In this document: in pieces, positions 9,901 through 17,898 of the stretch | Layout: the number at the start of each line of letters is the position of its first letter | Numbering within the stretch: the stretch's first letter is position 1 | Assembly (NCBI GenBank): GCA_902475435.1 | Contig: CABRZL010000007.1 | Coordinates: 1-47,444, forward strand | Source: an uncultured Eubacteriales bacterium | Lineage (GTDB): Bacteria; Bacillota; Clostridia; Oscillospirales; Oscillospiraceae | Length of the DNA: 47,444 nt | Direction of reading: 5' to 3' | Translations under genes and position numbers: made by a program | Notes under the pieces: model-generated | Seen by the model: only the letters and a program-made list of their open reading frames with translations | What the model was told of the DNA's origin: nothing | Database searches by the model: none

Positions 9901-10842
9901 ATGCCATTTCAAATTGTAAAAGGCGATATCACCAAAATGAATTGCGATGCAATTGTAAATGCAGCAAATTCATCTTTATTGGGCGGCGGTGGTGTAGATG
10001 GCGCCATTCATGCGGCTGCAGGACCTTGCTTGCTTGAGGAATGTAGAACATTGGGCGGCTGTAATCCCGGACAATCCAAATTGACAAAAGGCTACAAGTT
10101 ACCATGTAAATACGTCATTCACACAGTCGGTCCGATCTGGAATGGAGGCGGACATGGCGAAGCAGAAACGCTGGCTTCCTGTTATGTTGAGTCTTTGAAA
10201 CTAGCTGAGGAAAAACAATGTAAAACAGTAGCATTTCCACTCATTTCAGCTGGCGCCTATCGATATCCCAAAGAACAGGCCCTGCAAATTGCAGTGCAAG
10301 AGATTAGCAAATTTCTCTTGCAGCATGAGATGCTTGTATATCTCGTAATTTATAACAAAAATAGTTTCCAGATCGACAAAAAGCGGATTGAGGATATTAC
10401 GAAATATATTGATGCGCACTATGTAGATACACCTGAGGCATATGCTGTAGATCATACTGGCTTTTCCTCGGATTCAGAGCGCAGAGAGGGAATTGAGCAG
10501 CTAGATGAGAGCTTTTCTCAAATGTTGATCCGTCAAATAAGAGAAGCGGGCATGACAGATTCAGCGTGCTATAAAAAAGCGAATCTTGACCAGAAGCTGT
10601 TTTCTGAGGTTCAAAAAAATATTGATTATCAGCCCAGCAAAGAAACAGCCGTTGCTTTTGCGGTTGCGCTGGAGCTTTCTCTGGAAGAGACAAGGAAACT
10701 GCTGATAAAGGCCGATTATGAGCTGTCACACAACAGGAAATTCGATATTATCATTGAATATTTTATTTGCAGTGGAAATTATAATATATTTGAAATCAAT
10801 GAGGCGCTGTTCGCTTTTGACCAGAGGCAACTGGGAGAATAA
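9901..10842 (+). CDS. Macro-domain protein with C-terminal helical domain
   Basis: Predicted 313-residue cytoplasmic protein. ATG 9901 follows CGGAGGA and opens directly on the domain (MPFQIVKGDITKMNCDAIVN). Residues 1-155 are a macro domain of the O-acetyl-ADP-ribose deacetylase type, with the nucleotide-binding stretches VNAANSSLLGGGGVDGAIH (19-37) and ISAGAYRYP (115-123). Residues ~215-313 are a separate helical region (IRQIREAGMTDSACYKKANL, then YQPSKETAVAFAVALELSLEETRKLL) that recurs attached to macro domains or alone in Firmicutes and has a helix-turn-helix-like pattern. The likely role is hydrolysing ADP-ribose-linked metabolites or marks, with the C-terminal region giving specificity. 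It stands alone between terminators and does not appear linked to the reductase modules. Confidence 0.85.
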   Translation: MPFQIVKGDITKMNCDAIVNAANSSLLGGGGVDGAIHAAAGPCLLEECRTLGGCNPGQSKLTKGYKLPCKYVIHTVGPIWNGGGHGEAETLASCYVESLKLAEEKQCKTVAFPLISAGAYRYPKEQALQIAVQEISKFLLQHEMLVYLVIYNKNSFQIDKKRIEDITKYIDAHYVDTPEAYAVDHTGFSSDSERREGIEQLDESFSQMLIRQIREAGMTDSACYKKANLDQKLFSEVQKNIDYQPSKETAVAFAVALELSLEETRKLLIKADYELSHNRKFDIIIEYFICSGNYNIFEINEALFAFDQRQLGE

Positions 10843-11013
10843 ACAAGTGTTGCCTCCTATATGACCATTTCTATCTAAAATCCCTCATTATGTGGACATG
10901 GGGATAGAAATCTTGGACAAATGCTCATGTGCCATAAAGTAACACAAACAAGAGAATAGACAGTTAGCCCACTATTCCGCAAAAGAATAAGGGAAACTGG
11001 TAGAAATTGAGCC

Positions 11014-11220
11014 TTGAACATGGTACGATGGAACATAAGACAGAGTGATAAATCGGAAGTTGGAAAGGAGATTGGAAATGAAAAAATTGGATTAGGCATT
11101 GCAATACTACTCTTTGCTATCGTAATTTCTCTTTGTTCATCAGGAATGGGGCTGCTCGTTATCGGAATTGGGATTGTAGGACTGATTTTTTCAATCATAG
11201 GATTTATGGAACGCAAGTAA
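11014..11220 (+). pseudogene. Small hydrophobic membrane protein, apparently frameshifted at the start
   Basis: The open frame ends in ~45 residues rich in Ile, Leu and Gly (GLGIAILLFAIVISLCSSGMGLL) that form one or two membrane segments followed by GFMERK. The only good start, ATG 11078 behind GGAAAGGAG, is out of frame and stops after five codons. It is followed by a run of six A (11081-11086); a run of seven would give MKKIGLGIAILLF in frame. The longer upstream frame has no obvious ribosome binding site. The gene is therefore either broken by a one-base deletion or read by slippage. No function is recognised. Confidence 0.4.
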
Positions 11221-11520
11221 AATAACTTCCCATTTATCGGGGAGATAGCAAAGCCAGCCGAGCCGGTCAACGGCGAGGTGAACGGCGCATTTCATGCGCC
11301 GCCGTTGATAGCCCCCGCCCCTCACAATGTTCAAAACAGAATACCAGCCGTCCACCGGCGGATAGTGAAAGCAGTAAGTCTTGAAAAAGATTTGCTGCTT
11401 TTTGTTGTCAATATGTCAAAGTCCAAAACGCGGTGGTGTGGGGAGTAAAAGGGGAAATTTTCCGGCCAGATGGTGGATTCTCATTTGTAACTTTGACGGA
11501 AGTAATCATGTTTTATATGC
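11221..11520. other. Non-coding debris, possibly from an integrative element
   Basis: No gene with a start and ribosome binding site is visible. One forward frame reads AKPAEPVNGEVNGAFHAPP and continues for ~65 codons without a start. I recall similar spurious translations beside mobile elements in Firmicutes, but this cannot be verified here. A short perfect hairpin (GGCGCAT, loop TTC, ATGCGCC) lies near 11284-11300. The composition differs from the flanks. Confidence 0.3.
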
Positions 11521-11578
11521 ATCAAAAAAGTTCCATAAGAGCCATTGAGCCTACATTCGTTGCTTCTTGAAACCACAC

Positions 11579-11604
11579 AAAAAAGGCGGGGTCTCCCCCG
11601 CCTT
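11579..11604 (-). terminator. Rho-independent terminator of the butyryl-CoA operon
   Basis: A perfect 9-bp stem (AAGGCGGGG at 11583-11591, CCCCGCCTT at 11596-11604) with a 4-nt loop is followed on the minus strand by a run of T. It lies 65 bp downstream of etfA. Confidence 0.9.
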
Positions 11605-11668
11605 CAAATAATCAATTTTTGCAATGAGTTGCAATCAGCTATTAGACGTATCCCGTGAAAAACGGCGA

Positions 11669-12724
11669 TTATGTATTTGCGGACTTTGCGGCTTTGATTT
11701 TCTCGGTAAGCAAGGGAACAATTTTATTCAGGTCCCCTACAATTCCATAATCCGCTACGTCGAAAATCCCGGCATCGGGGTCTTTGTTGATTGCAATGAT
11801 TAAATCAGAATCTTCCATCCCGGCTAAGTGCTGAATTGCACCGGAGATGCCAATGGCAAAATAAACGTTGGGGCGGACGGTTTTTCCGGTCTGTCCCACC
11901 TGAAGTGCCTTGGGTTTCCAGCCTGCATCTACAACCGCACGAGAGCAGCTTACGGTACCGCCGATTGCTTCAGCCAGGTCGTCCAAAAGCTTAAAGTTCT
12001 CGGGACTGCCTACCCCGCGGCCTCCGGAGACCAGAATCTTGGCATCCATGATGTCTACCGTATCTGTAACTGCTTTTACTACGTCTAAAACTTCGACATA
12101 GCAATTGTTGGGAACAAAGCCTGGGTTGAATGATACAAGGCGGGCACGGCGGTCCGGCACGCGGGGAAGTTTCTGCATTACGCCTGGGCGTACTGTCGCC
12201 ATCTGCGGCCTGTGGTCTGGGCAGGCAATGGTTGCAATGGTGTTACCGCCAAAGGCCGGACGGGTCATTAAGAGTTGATTGTGTTTTTGCGGTTTGTTGG
12301 GCAGCGGATTCAGGGGGAAGTCTCCGATTTCCAGTTTGGTACAATCCGCCGTAAGTCCAGTATGAACTCTGGCGGATACTCTTGGCCCTAAATCCCTTCC
12401 AATGGCAGTAGCACCGACTAAGAAGATATCTGGTTTGTATGTTTCAATGACGGAAGCCAATGCGTGAGCATAGGGCTCGGTACGGTATACTTCGAGGATA
12501 GGGTCGTCCACCAGAATAACTTGATCCGCACCATATTCGCCCAGGGTATCTGCCAGTTTAGATATTTGAGAACCAACCAGCACTGCAGTCAGTTCCGTTC
12601 CCAGGGTATCTGCCAGATCTTTGCCTTTGCCCAGCAATTCTAACGCAATATTGTCCAGGACTCCGTCTACCTGTTGTGCAAAGATATATACGCCCTGATA
12701 AGCGTCCAGGGAAAACTTTTCCAT
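11669..12724 (-). CDS. etfA: Electron transfer flavoprotein, alpha subunit
   Basis: Predicted 351-residue cytoplasmic EtfA. With EtfB it carries FAD and, in clostridial Bcd-EtfAB complexes, bifurcates electrons from NADH to crotonyl-CoA and ferredoxin. The start at 12724 follows GGAGGA. The N-terminal domain (~1-195) is followed by the FAD domain with the family hallmarks ILVSGGRGVGSPENF (~230), VGQTGKTVRPNVYFAIGISGAIQH (~277-300) and SDLIIAINKDPDAGIF. The length fits clostridial EtfA. It is the last gene of crt-hbd-bcd-etfB-etfA, 48 bp after etfB and just before a strong terminator. No key motif is missing. Confidence 0.95.
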   Translation of the reverse strand: MEKFSLDAYQGVYIFAQQVDGVLDNIALELLGKGKDLADTLGTELTAVLVGSQISKLADTLGEYGADQVILVDDPILEVYRTEPYAHALASVIETYKPDIFLVGATAIGRDLGPRVSARVHTGLTADCTKLEIGDFPLNPLPNKPQKHNQLLMTRPAFGGNTIATIACPDHRPQMATVRPGVMQKLPRVPDRRARLVSFNPGFVPNNCYVEVLDVVKAVTDTVDIMDAKILVSGGRGVGSPENFKLLDDLAEAIGGTVSCSRAVVDAGWKPKALQVGQTGKTVRPNVYFAIGISGAIQHLAGMEDSDLIIAINKDPDAGIFDVADYGIVGDLNKIVPLLTEKIKAAKSANT

Positions 12725-12772
12725 ATTATACGATCCTCCATTCTGCCGATCTGTGCGGCAAGTTATATTTGC

Positions 12773-13561
12773 TTAGATAATGTGCTTTTCCTGGAGCTTT
12801 TCCAGCAGAAAGTCTACAGACTCAGCGGGACCAAGGTTGATTTTTTCGCCTTCGCCCTTACGGACTTTGTCGGAAGCACGGGCAATTTGCGTGGGAGAAC
12901 CTTTCAGCCCAAGGTTGGAATCATCCACATCCTTCAGATCTTTCCGGCCCCAAACCGTAATCTCTGCCTTGCAGGCGTCAAAAATACCGCCGGGGGTCAT
13001 GTATCTGGGTTCATTTAATTCGGACAGTGCGGTGATTAAGCAGGGCATTTTTGCCTTGAGCACGTGGTAGCGGTCGTCAAATTGCCGTTCAACAATTACG
13101 TACTCGCCGTCGATTTTGATGTTTTGGGCATAGGAGATCACAGGAATATGCAAATGCTCAGAAATTTGCGGTCCAACTTGGGCGGTATCTCCGTCAATGG
13201 CTTGCCGCCCAGTGATGATCAGGTCATAATCTAAATTTCTGAGTGCACCTGCGATGGTTTGGGAAGTTGCCCAGGTATCCGCACCGCTCAGGACGCGGTC
13301 GGTTACTAAAATGGCTTTATCAGCGCCCATGGCCAGGGATTCCCGCAGCACGTCTTCAGCCTTTGGAATTCCCATTGTTAGGACGGTGACTTCGGCGCCA
13401 TACTGATCTTTCAGCCGTAGGGCAGCTTCTAGACCGGCTTTGTCATCTGGATTCATAATAGACAACATGGCGCTGCGATCCAGAGTGCCGTCGGCCTTAA
13501 ATTTAACGCCTCCCTTAGTATCGGGCACCTGCTTGATACAAACAACAATTTTCATTGGCAT
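12773..13561 (-). CDS. etfB: Electron transfer flavoprotein, beta subunit
   Basis: Predicted 262-residue partner of EtfA. ATG 13561 lies 5 nt after AAAGGAG; an internal ATG two codons later is an equally possible start (MKIVVCIKQVPDT). The sequence shows the EtfB nucleotide-binding features ALRLKDQYGAEVTVLTMG, LRESLAMGADKAILVTDR and LIITGRQAIDGDTAQVGPQ, then the C-terminal arm with PRYM and GLKGSPTQIARA. It lies between bcd and etfA with short gaps, so the three subunits are likely made together. Confidence 0.95.
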   Translation of the reverse strand: MPMKIVVCIKQVPDTKGGVKFKADGTLDRSAMLSIMNPDDKAGLEAALRLKDQYGAEVTVLTMGIPKAEDVLRESLAMGADKAILVTDRVLSGADTWATSQTIAGALRNLDYDLIITGRQAIDGDTAQVGPQISEHLHIPVISYAQNIKIDGEYVIVERQFDDRYHVLKAKMPCLITALSELNEPRYMTPGGIFDACKAEITVWGRKDLKDVDDSNLGLKGSPTQIARASDKVRKGEGEKINLGPAESVDFLLEKLQEKHII

Positions 13562-13583
13562 GATCGCTCCTTTATCCTATAAT

Positions 13584-14735
13584 TTATTTCAGCAATGCAC
13601 CGGAGATTACCATGCGCTGAACTTCACTGGTACCCTCATAGATCTCCGTAATCTTTGCATCACGCATCATGCGCTCAACGTCATATTCTCTGGTATAACC
13701 ATATCCGCCATGAAGCTGTACGGCCTTTGTTGTAACCTCCATGGCAACTTCTGACGCATACAGTTTTGCCTGTGCAGCTTCCACAGAATATGTTTTTTGT
13801 GTATTTTTTGCAACCGCTGCTTTATAAACCAGCAGTTTTGCAGCTTCCACTTTTGTTGCCATATCTGCCAGTTGGAACTGTGTATTCTGAAAAGCAGAAA
13901 TAGAACGACCAAACTGTTTGCGTTCCTTGACGTAAGCAATGGTAGTCTCCAGTGCGCCCTCTGCCAGTCCCAATGCCTGAGCTGCAATTCCGATACGTCC
14001 ACCGTCCAGAGTATGCATGGCGATATTAAAGCCCTTACCCTTTTGACCGAGCAGGTTTTCTTTAGGAATGCGACAATCTGTAAAAATCAGCTCATATGTA
14101 GAACTGCCGCGAATTCCCATCTTCTTTTCTTTGGTTCCAAATGTAAAGCCGGGGGTGCCCTTTTCCACAATAAAGGCGGAGATCTCTTTGCTGGTACGGC
14201 CCTTTTTCTCTACAGTACCGGTAACGGCAAAAATGACATAGATATCTGCTTCTTTTCCGTTGGTGATGAAAATTTTTGAGCCGTTTAGTACATATTCGTC
14301 GCCGTCCAACACCGCTTTGGTCATTTGCCCCTGAGCGTCAGTGCCGGCACCGGGCTCAGTGAGACCAAACGCCCCTAGCTTTTCTCCTTTTGCTAAAGGA
14401 ACCAAATACTTCTGCTTTTGCTCTTCCGTGCCATATGTCAAAATTGGATCACAGCAAAGGGAAGTGTGTGCGGAGACAATGACGCCCGTGGTACCGCAGA
14501 CTTTGCTGAGTTCTTCCACGCACATGACGTAGGTCAGCGTATCGCATCCCTGACCGCCGTACTCCTTTGGGACCGGAATGCCCAAAAAGCCGCACTTCGC
14601 CATTTTTTCAACCGTCTGCCGGGGAAACTCTTCTGTTTCGTCCACCTCTTGAGCCAAAGGCTTTACTTCCTTCTCGGCAAACGAAGAAAAGAGATCTTTG
14701 GCCATCTCGTATTCTCTGCTGAGCGTAAAATCCAT
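13584..14735 (-). CDS. bcd: Butyryl-CoA dehydrogenase
   Basis: Predicted 383-residue FAD-dependent acyl-CoA dehydrogenase reducing crotonyl-CoA to butyryl-CoA with EtfAB. ATG 14735 follows GGAGGA and gives MDFTLSREYEMA; an upstream in-frame start at 14753 has no such site. Family blocks visible are GAFGLTEPGAGTDAQ (substrate and FAD contact), IFITNGKEADIYVIFA, GGRIGIAAQALGLAEGAL, QLHGGYGYTREYDVERMMRDAK, and YEGTSEVQRMVI, whose Glu sits at the position of the catalytic base of short-chain enzymes. It lies 22 bp upstream of etfB. Confidence 0.95.
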   Translation of the reverse strand: MDFTLSREYEMAKDLFSSFAEKEVKPLAQEVDETEEFPRQTVEKMAKCGFLGIPVPKEYGGQGCDTLTYVMCVEELSKVCGTTGVIVSAHTSLCCDPILTYGTEEQKQKYLVPLAKGEKLGAFGLTEPGAGTDAQGQMTKAVLDGDEYVLNGSKIFITNGKEADIYVIFAVTGTVEKKGRTSKEISAFIVEKGTPGFTFGTKEKKMGIRGSSTYELIFTDCRIPKENLLGQKGKGFNIAMHTLDGGRIGIAAQALGLAEGALETTIAYVKERKQFGRSISAFQNTQFQLADMATKVEAAKLLVYKAAVAKNTQKTYSVEAAQAKLYASEVAMEVTTKAVQLHGGYGYTREYDVERMMRDAKITEIYEGTSEVQRMVISGALLK

Positions 14736-14765
14736 GTTGCTTCCTCCATTCAAAAGCTGTTTGTG

Positions 14766-15605
14766 TTACTTGCTGTAGTCGTAGAATCCGATTCCGGTTT
14801 TCTTACCTAACTTTCCGGCCCGCACCATTTTTCGAAGCAGCGGGTGTGGGCGATATTTCGGATCGCCAGTTTCATTCTGGAGAACCTCCATAATGGCAAG
14901 CACAACGTCTAATCCTACCAGGTCTCCCAGGGCCAGAGGACCCATAGGATGGTTTGCACCCAGACGCATCGCAGCGTCAATGTCCGAAACGCTGGCAATA
15001 CCGTCAGCATAGATCCCAATAGCTTCGTTGATCATGGGAATCAAAATGCGGTTTACAACAAAACCGGGGGCTTCCTGGACTTCTACAGGCGTCTTTCCAA
15101 TCTCCAGAGCAATGGCTTTAATCTTTTCAACGAACTCGGAGGGGGTGTTGCCGCCGGCAATCACCTCTACCAGCTTCATGCGGTCGGCCGGATTGAAGAA
15201 ATGCATTCCAATCATGGGGCGATCCAGCCCCGCGCCAATCTCAGTGATGGAGAGAGAGGAGGTGTTTGTGGCAAAGATGCAGTCTTTTTTTACGATGCCC
15301 ATTAGTTCTTGAAAGGTAGATTTTTTGATCTGCATATTTTCGGGGGCAGCTTCAATTACCAGGTCGCAGTCCGCACAGATATCTTTCAGACCGGTTTGAA
15401 TTTTGGCCAGTGTTGCATCCGCAAAATCCTGCGTCATTTTCTCTTTTTTTACTAAAAAAGAGAAGTTCTTTGCAATCTTTGTTTTCCCGTTATCCGCAAA
15501 TTCCTGGGAAATATCGCATAGGCATACCTCATAACCTTCCGTTGCGGCAAATGCCTGAGCAATACCTGCGCCCATAGTACCTGCACCAATAATACCGACT
15601 TTCAT
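14766..15605 (-). CDS. hbd: 3-hydroxybutyryl-CoA dehydrogenase
   Basis: Predicted 279-residue enzyme reducing acetoacetyl-CoA to 3-hydroxybutyryl-CoA. The start at 15605 follows AGGAGGA. The N-terminal dinucleotide fold is explicit (MKVGIIGAGTMGAGIAQAFA). The family motifs SSLSITEIG, RPMIGMHFFNPADRMKLVEVI (with the catalytic His) and APGFVVNRILIPMINEAI are present, and the protein ends LGKKTGIGFYDYSK as expected. It lies 30 bp upstream of bcd. The operon has no thiolase gene, so acetoacetyl-CoA must be supplied by a thl elsewhere. Confidence 0.95.
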   Translation of the reverse strand: MKVGIIGAGTMGAGIAQAFAATEGYEVCLCDISQEFADNGKTKIAKNFSFLVKKEKMTQDFADATLAKIQTGLKDICADCDLVIEAAPENMQIKKSTFQELMGIVKKDCIFATNTSSLSITEIGAGLDRPMIGMHFFNPADRMKLVEVIAGGNTPSEFVEKIKAIALEIGKTPVEVQEAPGFVVNRILIPMINEAIGIYADGIASVSDIDAAMRLGANHPMGPLALGDLVGLDVVLAIMEVLQNETGDPKYRPHPLLRKMVRAGKLGKKTGIGFYDYSK

Positions 15606-15641
15606 TTGATGTTCCTCCTTTTGATGAATTTATATTTGAAA

Positions 15642-16427
15642 TCAATGGCCCAAAAATGGTTTTTTAACTTTTTCCTTGTTTTTGTCCAAGAAAAAGCTCA
15701 TACCATAGATTTGGTCGTCCGTTTCAAAGCAATTGCCGAACAGGGATTCTTCCAGAGAGATTGCTTGATCCATAGGCAGTTCCAGCCCGTCATTAACGGC
15801 TTTTTTACAATTTTGAATGGCGATGGGCGCATTAGAAGCGATGGTCATAGCCAGTTTTTTCGCTTGGGGCATCAGATCTTCCGGAGAATAAACTGCGTTA
15901 ACAAGTCCTATCCTAAGCGCCTCTTGGGCTTTGATGTTTTGGGCAGTATAAAGGAGCTGCTTTGCGATACCGGTACCCACCAGACGTGGCAAACGCTGGG
16001 TGCCTCCAAAGCCTGGCGTGATGCCTAACCCGACTTCGGGCTGGCCAAATACAGCACGGTCAGAACAGAGCCGGATATCACAGCACATTGCCAGTTCGCA
16101 GCCGCCGCCTAACGCGAACCCGTTCACCGCTGCAATAACGGGAATAGGGAGCGTTTCGATTTTTCGGAATACGTCATTTCCCTTTTTGCTAAATGCCTTT
16201 GCCTGATCCTTGGTCAGGGAAGACATCTCTCCAATATCGGCGCCGGCTACAAAAGCCTTTTGACCGGCTCCCGTAATAATGAGGCAGCGAACCGTATTTA
16301 GATCAATCTGATCAATGGTTTGCTCCAGTTCCAAAAGGACTTGCGAGTTTAGCGCATTCAGGGCTTTCTCACGGGAGATAGTAAGTATCCCCAAATTGTT
16401 TTTTTCCGTGTATAAAATATACTCCAT
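15642..16427 (-). CDS. crt: 3-hydroxybutyryl-CoA dehydratase (crotonase)
   Basis: Predicted 261-residue enoyl-CoA hydratase-family enzyme dehydrating 3-hydroxybutyryl-CoA to crotonyl-CoA. ATG 16427 follows AAAGGAG; the upstream in-frame codons to 16445 overlap that site. The oxyanion-hole and catalytic blocks are present: GAGQKAFVAGADIGEM, VNGFALGGGCELAMCCDIR (with the first catalytic Glu) and QPEVGLGITPGFGGTQRLPRLVG (with the second). It is the first gene of the butyryl-CoA operon and sits behind the promoter/operator at 16506-16534. Confidence 0.94.
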   Translation of the reverse strand: MEYILYTEKNNLGILTISREKALNALNSQVLLELEQTIDQIDLNTVRCLIITGAGQKAFVAGADIGEMSSLTKDQAKAFSKKGNDVFRKIETLPIPVIAAVNGFALGGGCELAMCCDIRLCSDRAVFGQPEVGLGITPGFGGTQRLPRLVGTGIAKQLLYTAQNIKAQEALRIGLVNAVYSPEDLMPQAKKLAMTIASNAPIAIQNCKKAVNDGLELPMDQAISLEESLFGNCFETDDQIYGMSFFLDKNKEKVKKPFLGH

Positions 16428-16505
16428 TGCAAACTCCTTTCTCACAGGTTCCGGTCAGCAGAAGAGGAAACCTGTATGGTAACGTTTGGGTGAACCGGTT
16501 GTTAG

Positions 16506-16534
16506 ATATAACTTGTTACATACGTTTGTAACAA
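16506..16534 (-). promoter_or_regulatory. crt operon promoter with embedded palindromic operator
   Basis: On the minus strand TTGTTA (16534-16529) and TTATAT (16511-16506) are 17 bp apart, about 80 nt before crt. Between and over them lies a 22-bp near-perfect palindrome at 16513-16534, with half-sites TTGTTACA and TGTAACAA around a central ACGT (20 of 22 positions symmetric). The placement would let a dimeric repressor block RNA polymerase. The half-site TTGTTA resembles the NADH-sensing Rex site, but the spacing is wider and would also suit a TetR-type factor. Confidence 0.6.
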
Positions 16535-16718
16535 AATAATACCATGAATACAGGAAAAGGTCAATGTTAAGATCGGCTGTTTTCAGAGCAATGTTTTAAT
16601 ACAATTCATTATACTGTTTTTGCGCATTGATTTCTATATATTTGGAATAGTTTTTGACTTTTGTATCAGGATTCAATTTGCGCTATGCAATAAAAATAAT
16701 AAAAACACGCACATTTAT

Positions 16719-16747
16719 TTGACATATTTATGTATATCCGGTAATGT
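16719..16747 (+). promoter_or_regulatory. Candidate promoter of the flavodoxin-like gene
   Basis: A consensus -35 TTGACA (16719-16724) is followed after 17 bp by TAATGT (16742-16747), a weak -10. It lies 150 nt before the gene, leaving a long leader that contains the palindrome at 16781-16802. Confidence 0.45.
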
Positions 16748-16780
16748 TATAAATAGAGACGAAAAATAGAATTGTGCGTT

Positions 16781-16802
16781 GATTTGCAATCTATTGCAAA
16801 TC
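16781..16802. promoter_or_regulatory. 22-bp palindrome in the flavodoxin leader
   Basis: A perfect 10-bp inverted repeat, GATTTGCAAT and ATTGCAAATC, is separated by CT. It is about 35 nt downstream of the candidate -10 and 95 nt before the gene. It is a candidate operator for a dimeric regulator; no T run follows, so it is not a terminator. Confidence 0.5.
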
Positions 16803-16897
16803 ACGTTATTGAACAAAGCGAAACTAATACAGGAGGCGGTGAGACAGAACATGTTGCCGGAGATTCGCATGGGTGAATTAAAAGGAGGTAGTGTTTG

Positions 16898-17803
16898 ATG
16901 AAAAAAAGAAAAGCAGTTGTGCTCTATGGCTCCCTGACGGGAAACACAGAAATGGTAGGGAAAGCCATGGCAGAGGTATTGGAGGAGTATGGGTTTGAGG
17001 TTCGATGTGAAAAATTGATTGCCGGGAAAAAGTGGGACGACGATCCCGTTTATTTCTGGGAATATGATATTGCAGTTCTTGGGTCTTTGATTGTTGCAGG
17101 TCTTCCCTATAAAGAAGTCTATCAATTACTTGGGCTTCAGGGGAATCGAAGCATATCCGCTGTTCGGATGGAAGATCATGACCAGAGCAAAAATCCTATG
17201 GATCGTTTAATGCGGAATTCAGGAATTCCGGGAATTGTGGCGCCGTCTGTAGCAACTGGTTCGCCCGGCGCCAAGGGAGATTGTCTTCCCACCACCTATG
17301 GCGTGGTTTTTACAACATACGGCGGCAGTGGCGTTGGACCTCCGGAGTGCTATGGAGCGCTGGCTGTGATGGAAGAGCTGCTGCGGGTGAATGGTGTCCG
17401 CACCATAGGAAAATTTGCCTGTCCGGGTAAAGAGATTCGCCATGAGGCCGTAGATGGGATTGCCAAAGAACTGGACATCAATATTGCAGATGCTATGGCG
17501 CTGATCAATCGCTATGGACTGGATCCAAATGCGGAAGAATTTCAGATTATGGGTAAGGAAAAGGTAGACATCATCAAAAAATATATGGGAATTGAGGATG
17601 ACTATTCTATGCTGGAGGGGAATGACCCGTTGGGAATTGGCAAGCCGGGATCCTCGTTCTGGCATTATGATAGCGGAAAACGGCCCAGTCAAAGAGATCT
17701 GACGAAGGCAAAGATCTTCATGGCAGAGATTATTGAGGACTACTTCCTGACGACAACAGGGGATCCACGGCCGCCTTATGCCGTATATACTTGCATCAGT
17801 TGA
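16898..17803 (+). CDS. Flavodoxin-domain protein with C-terminal extension
   Basis: Predicted 301-residue cytoplasmic FMN protein. ATG 16898 follows AAAGGAGG at nine bases. The flavodoxin phosphate-binding loop is clear at residues 11-17 (GSLTGNT) after the first beta strand (KAVVLY). A second flavodoxin-like element is VVFTTYGGSGVGPPECYGAL, which resembles the flavin-ring loops. Residues ~190-301 extend beyond ordinary flavodoxins (about 150 residues) and end in TTTGDPRPPYAVYTCIS. The gene sits alone between the butyryl-CoA operon and an ene-reductase operon, with its own promoter and terminator. An electron carrier to one of the adjacent flavin systems is a plausible role, but this is inference. 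Confidence 0.75.
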   Translation: MKKRKAVVLYGSLTGNTEMVGKAMAEVLEEYGFEVRCEKLIAGKKWDDDPVYFWEYDIAVLGSLIVAGLPYKEVYQLLGLQGNRSISAVRMEDHDQSKNPMDRLMRNSGIPGIVAPSVATGSPGAKGDCLPTTYGVVFTTYGGSGVGPPECYGALAVMEELLRVNGVRTIGKFACPGKEIRHEAVDGIAKELDINIADAMALINRYGLDPNAEEFQIMGKEKVDIIKKYMGIEDDYSMLEGNDPLGIGKPGSSFWHYDSGKRPSQRDLTKAKIFMAEIIEDYFLTTTGDPRPPYAVYTCIS

Positions 17804-17854
17804 GGCTGATTACGTCAAATAGAAAGAGCAAACATCGCCTGATTTGCATCAATT

Positions 17855-17898
17855 AACCGGAGGCTGCAGAATCGCAGCCTCCGGTTTCAGCTTTTTTA
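17855..17898 (+). terminator. Rho-independent terminator after the flavodoxin gene
   Basis: A perfect 13-bp stem (17855-17867 with 17874-17886, loop AGAATC) is followed by TCAGC and six T. The convergent ene-reductase gene ends at 17896, so it may serve both strands. Confidence 0.85.

Noticed and set aside
16850..16897. 15-codon leader peptide before the flavodoxin gene
   Set aside because: ATG 16850 gives MLPEIRMGELKGGSV with a stop overlapping the gene start, but the nearest AGGAGG is 14 bases away and the peptide has no attenuation-type codon run.
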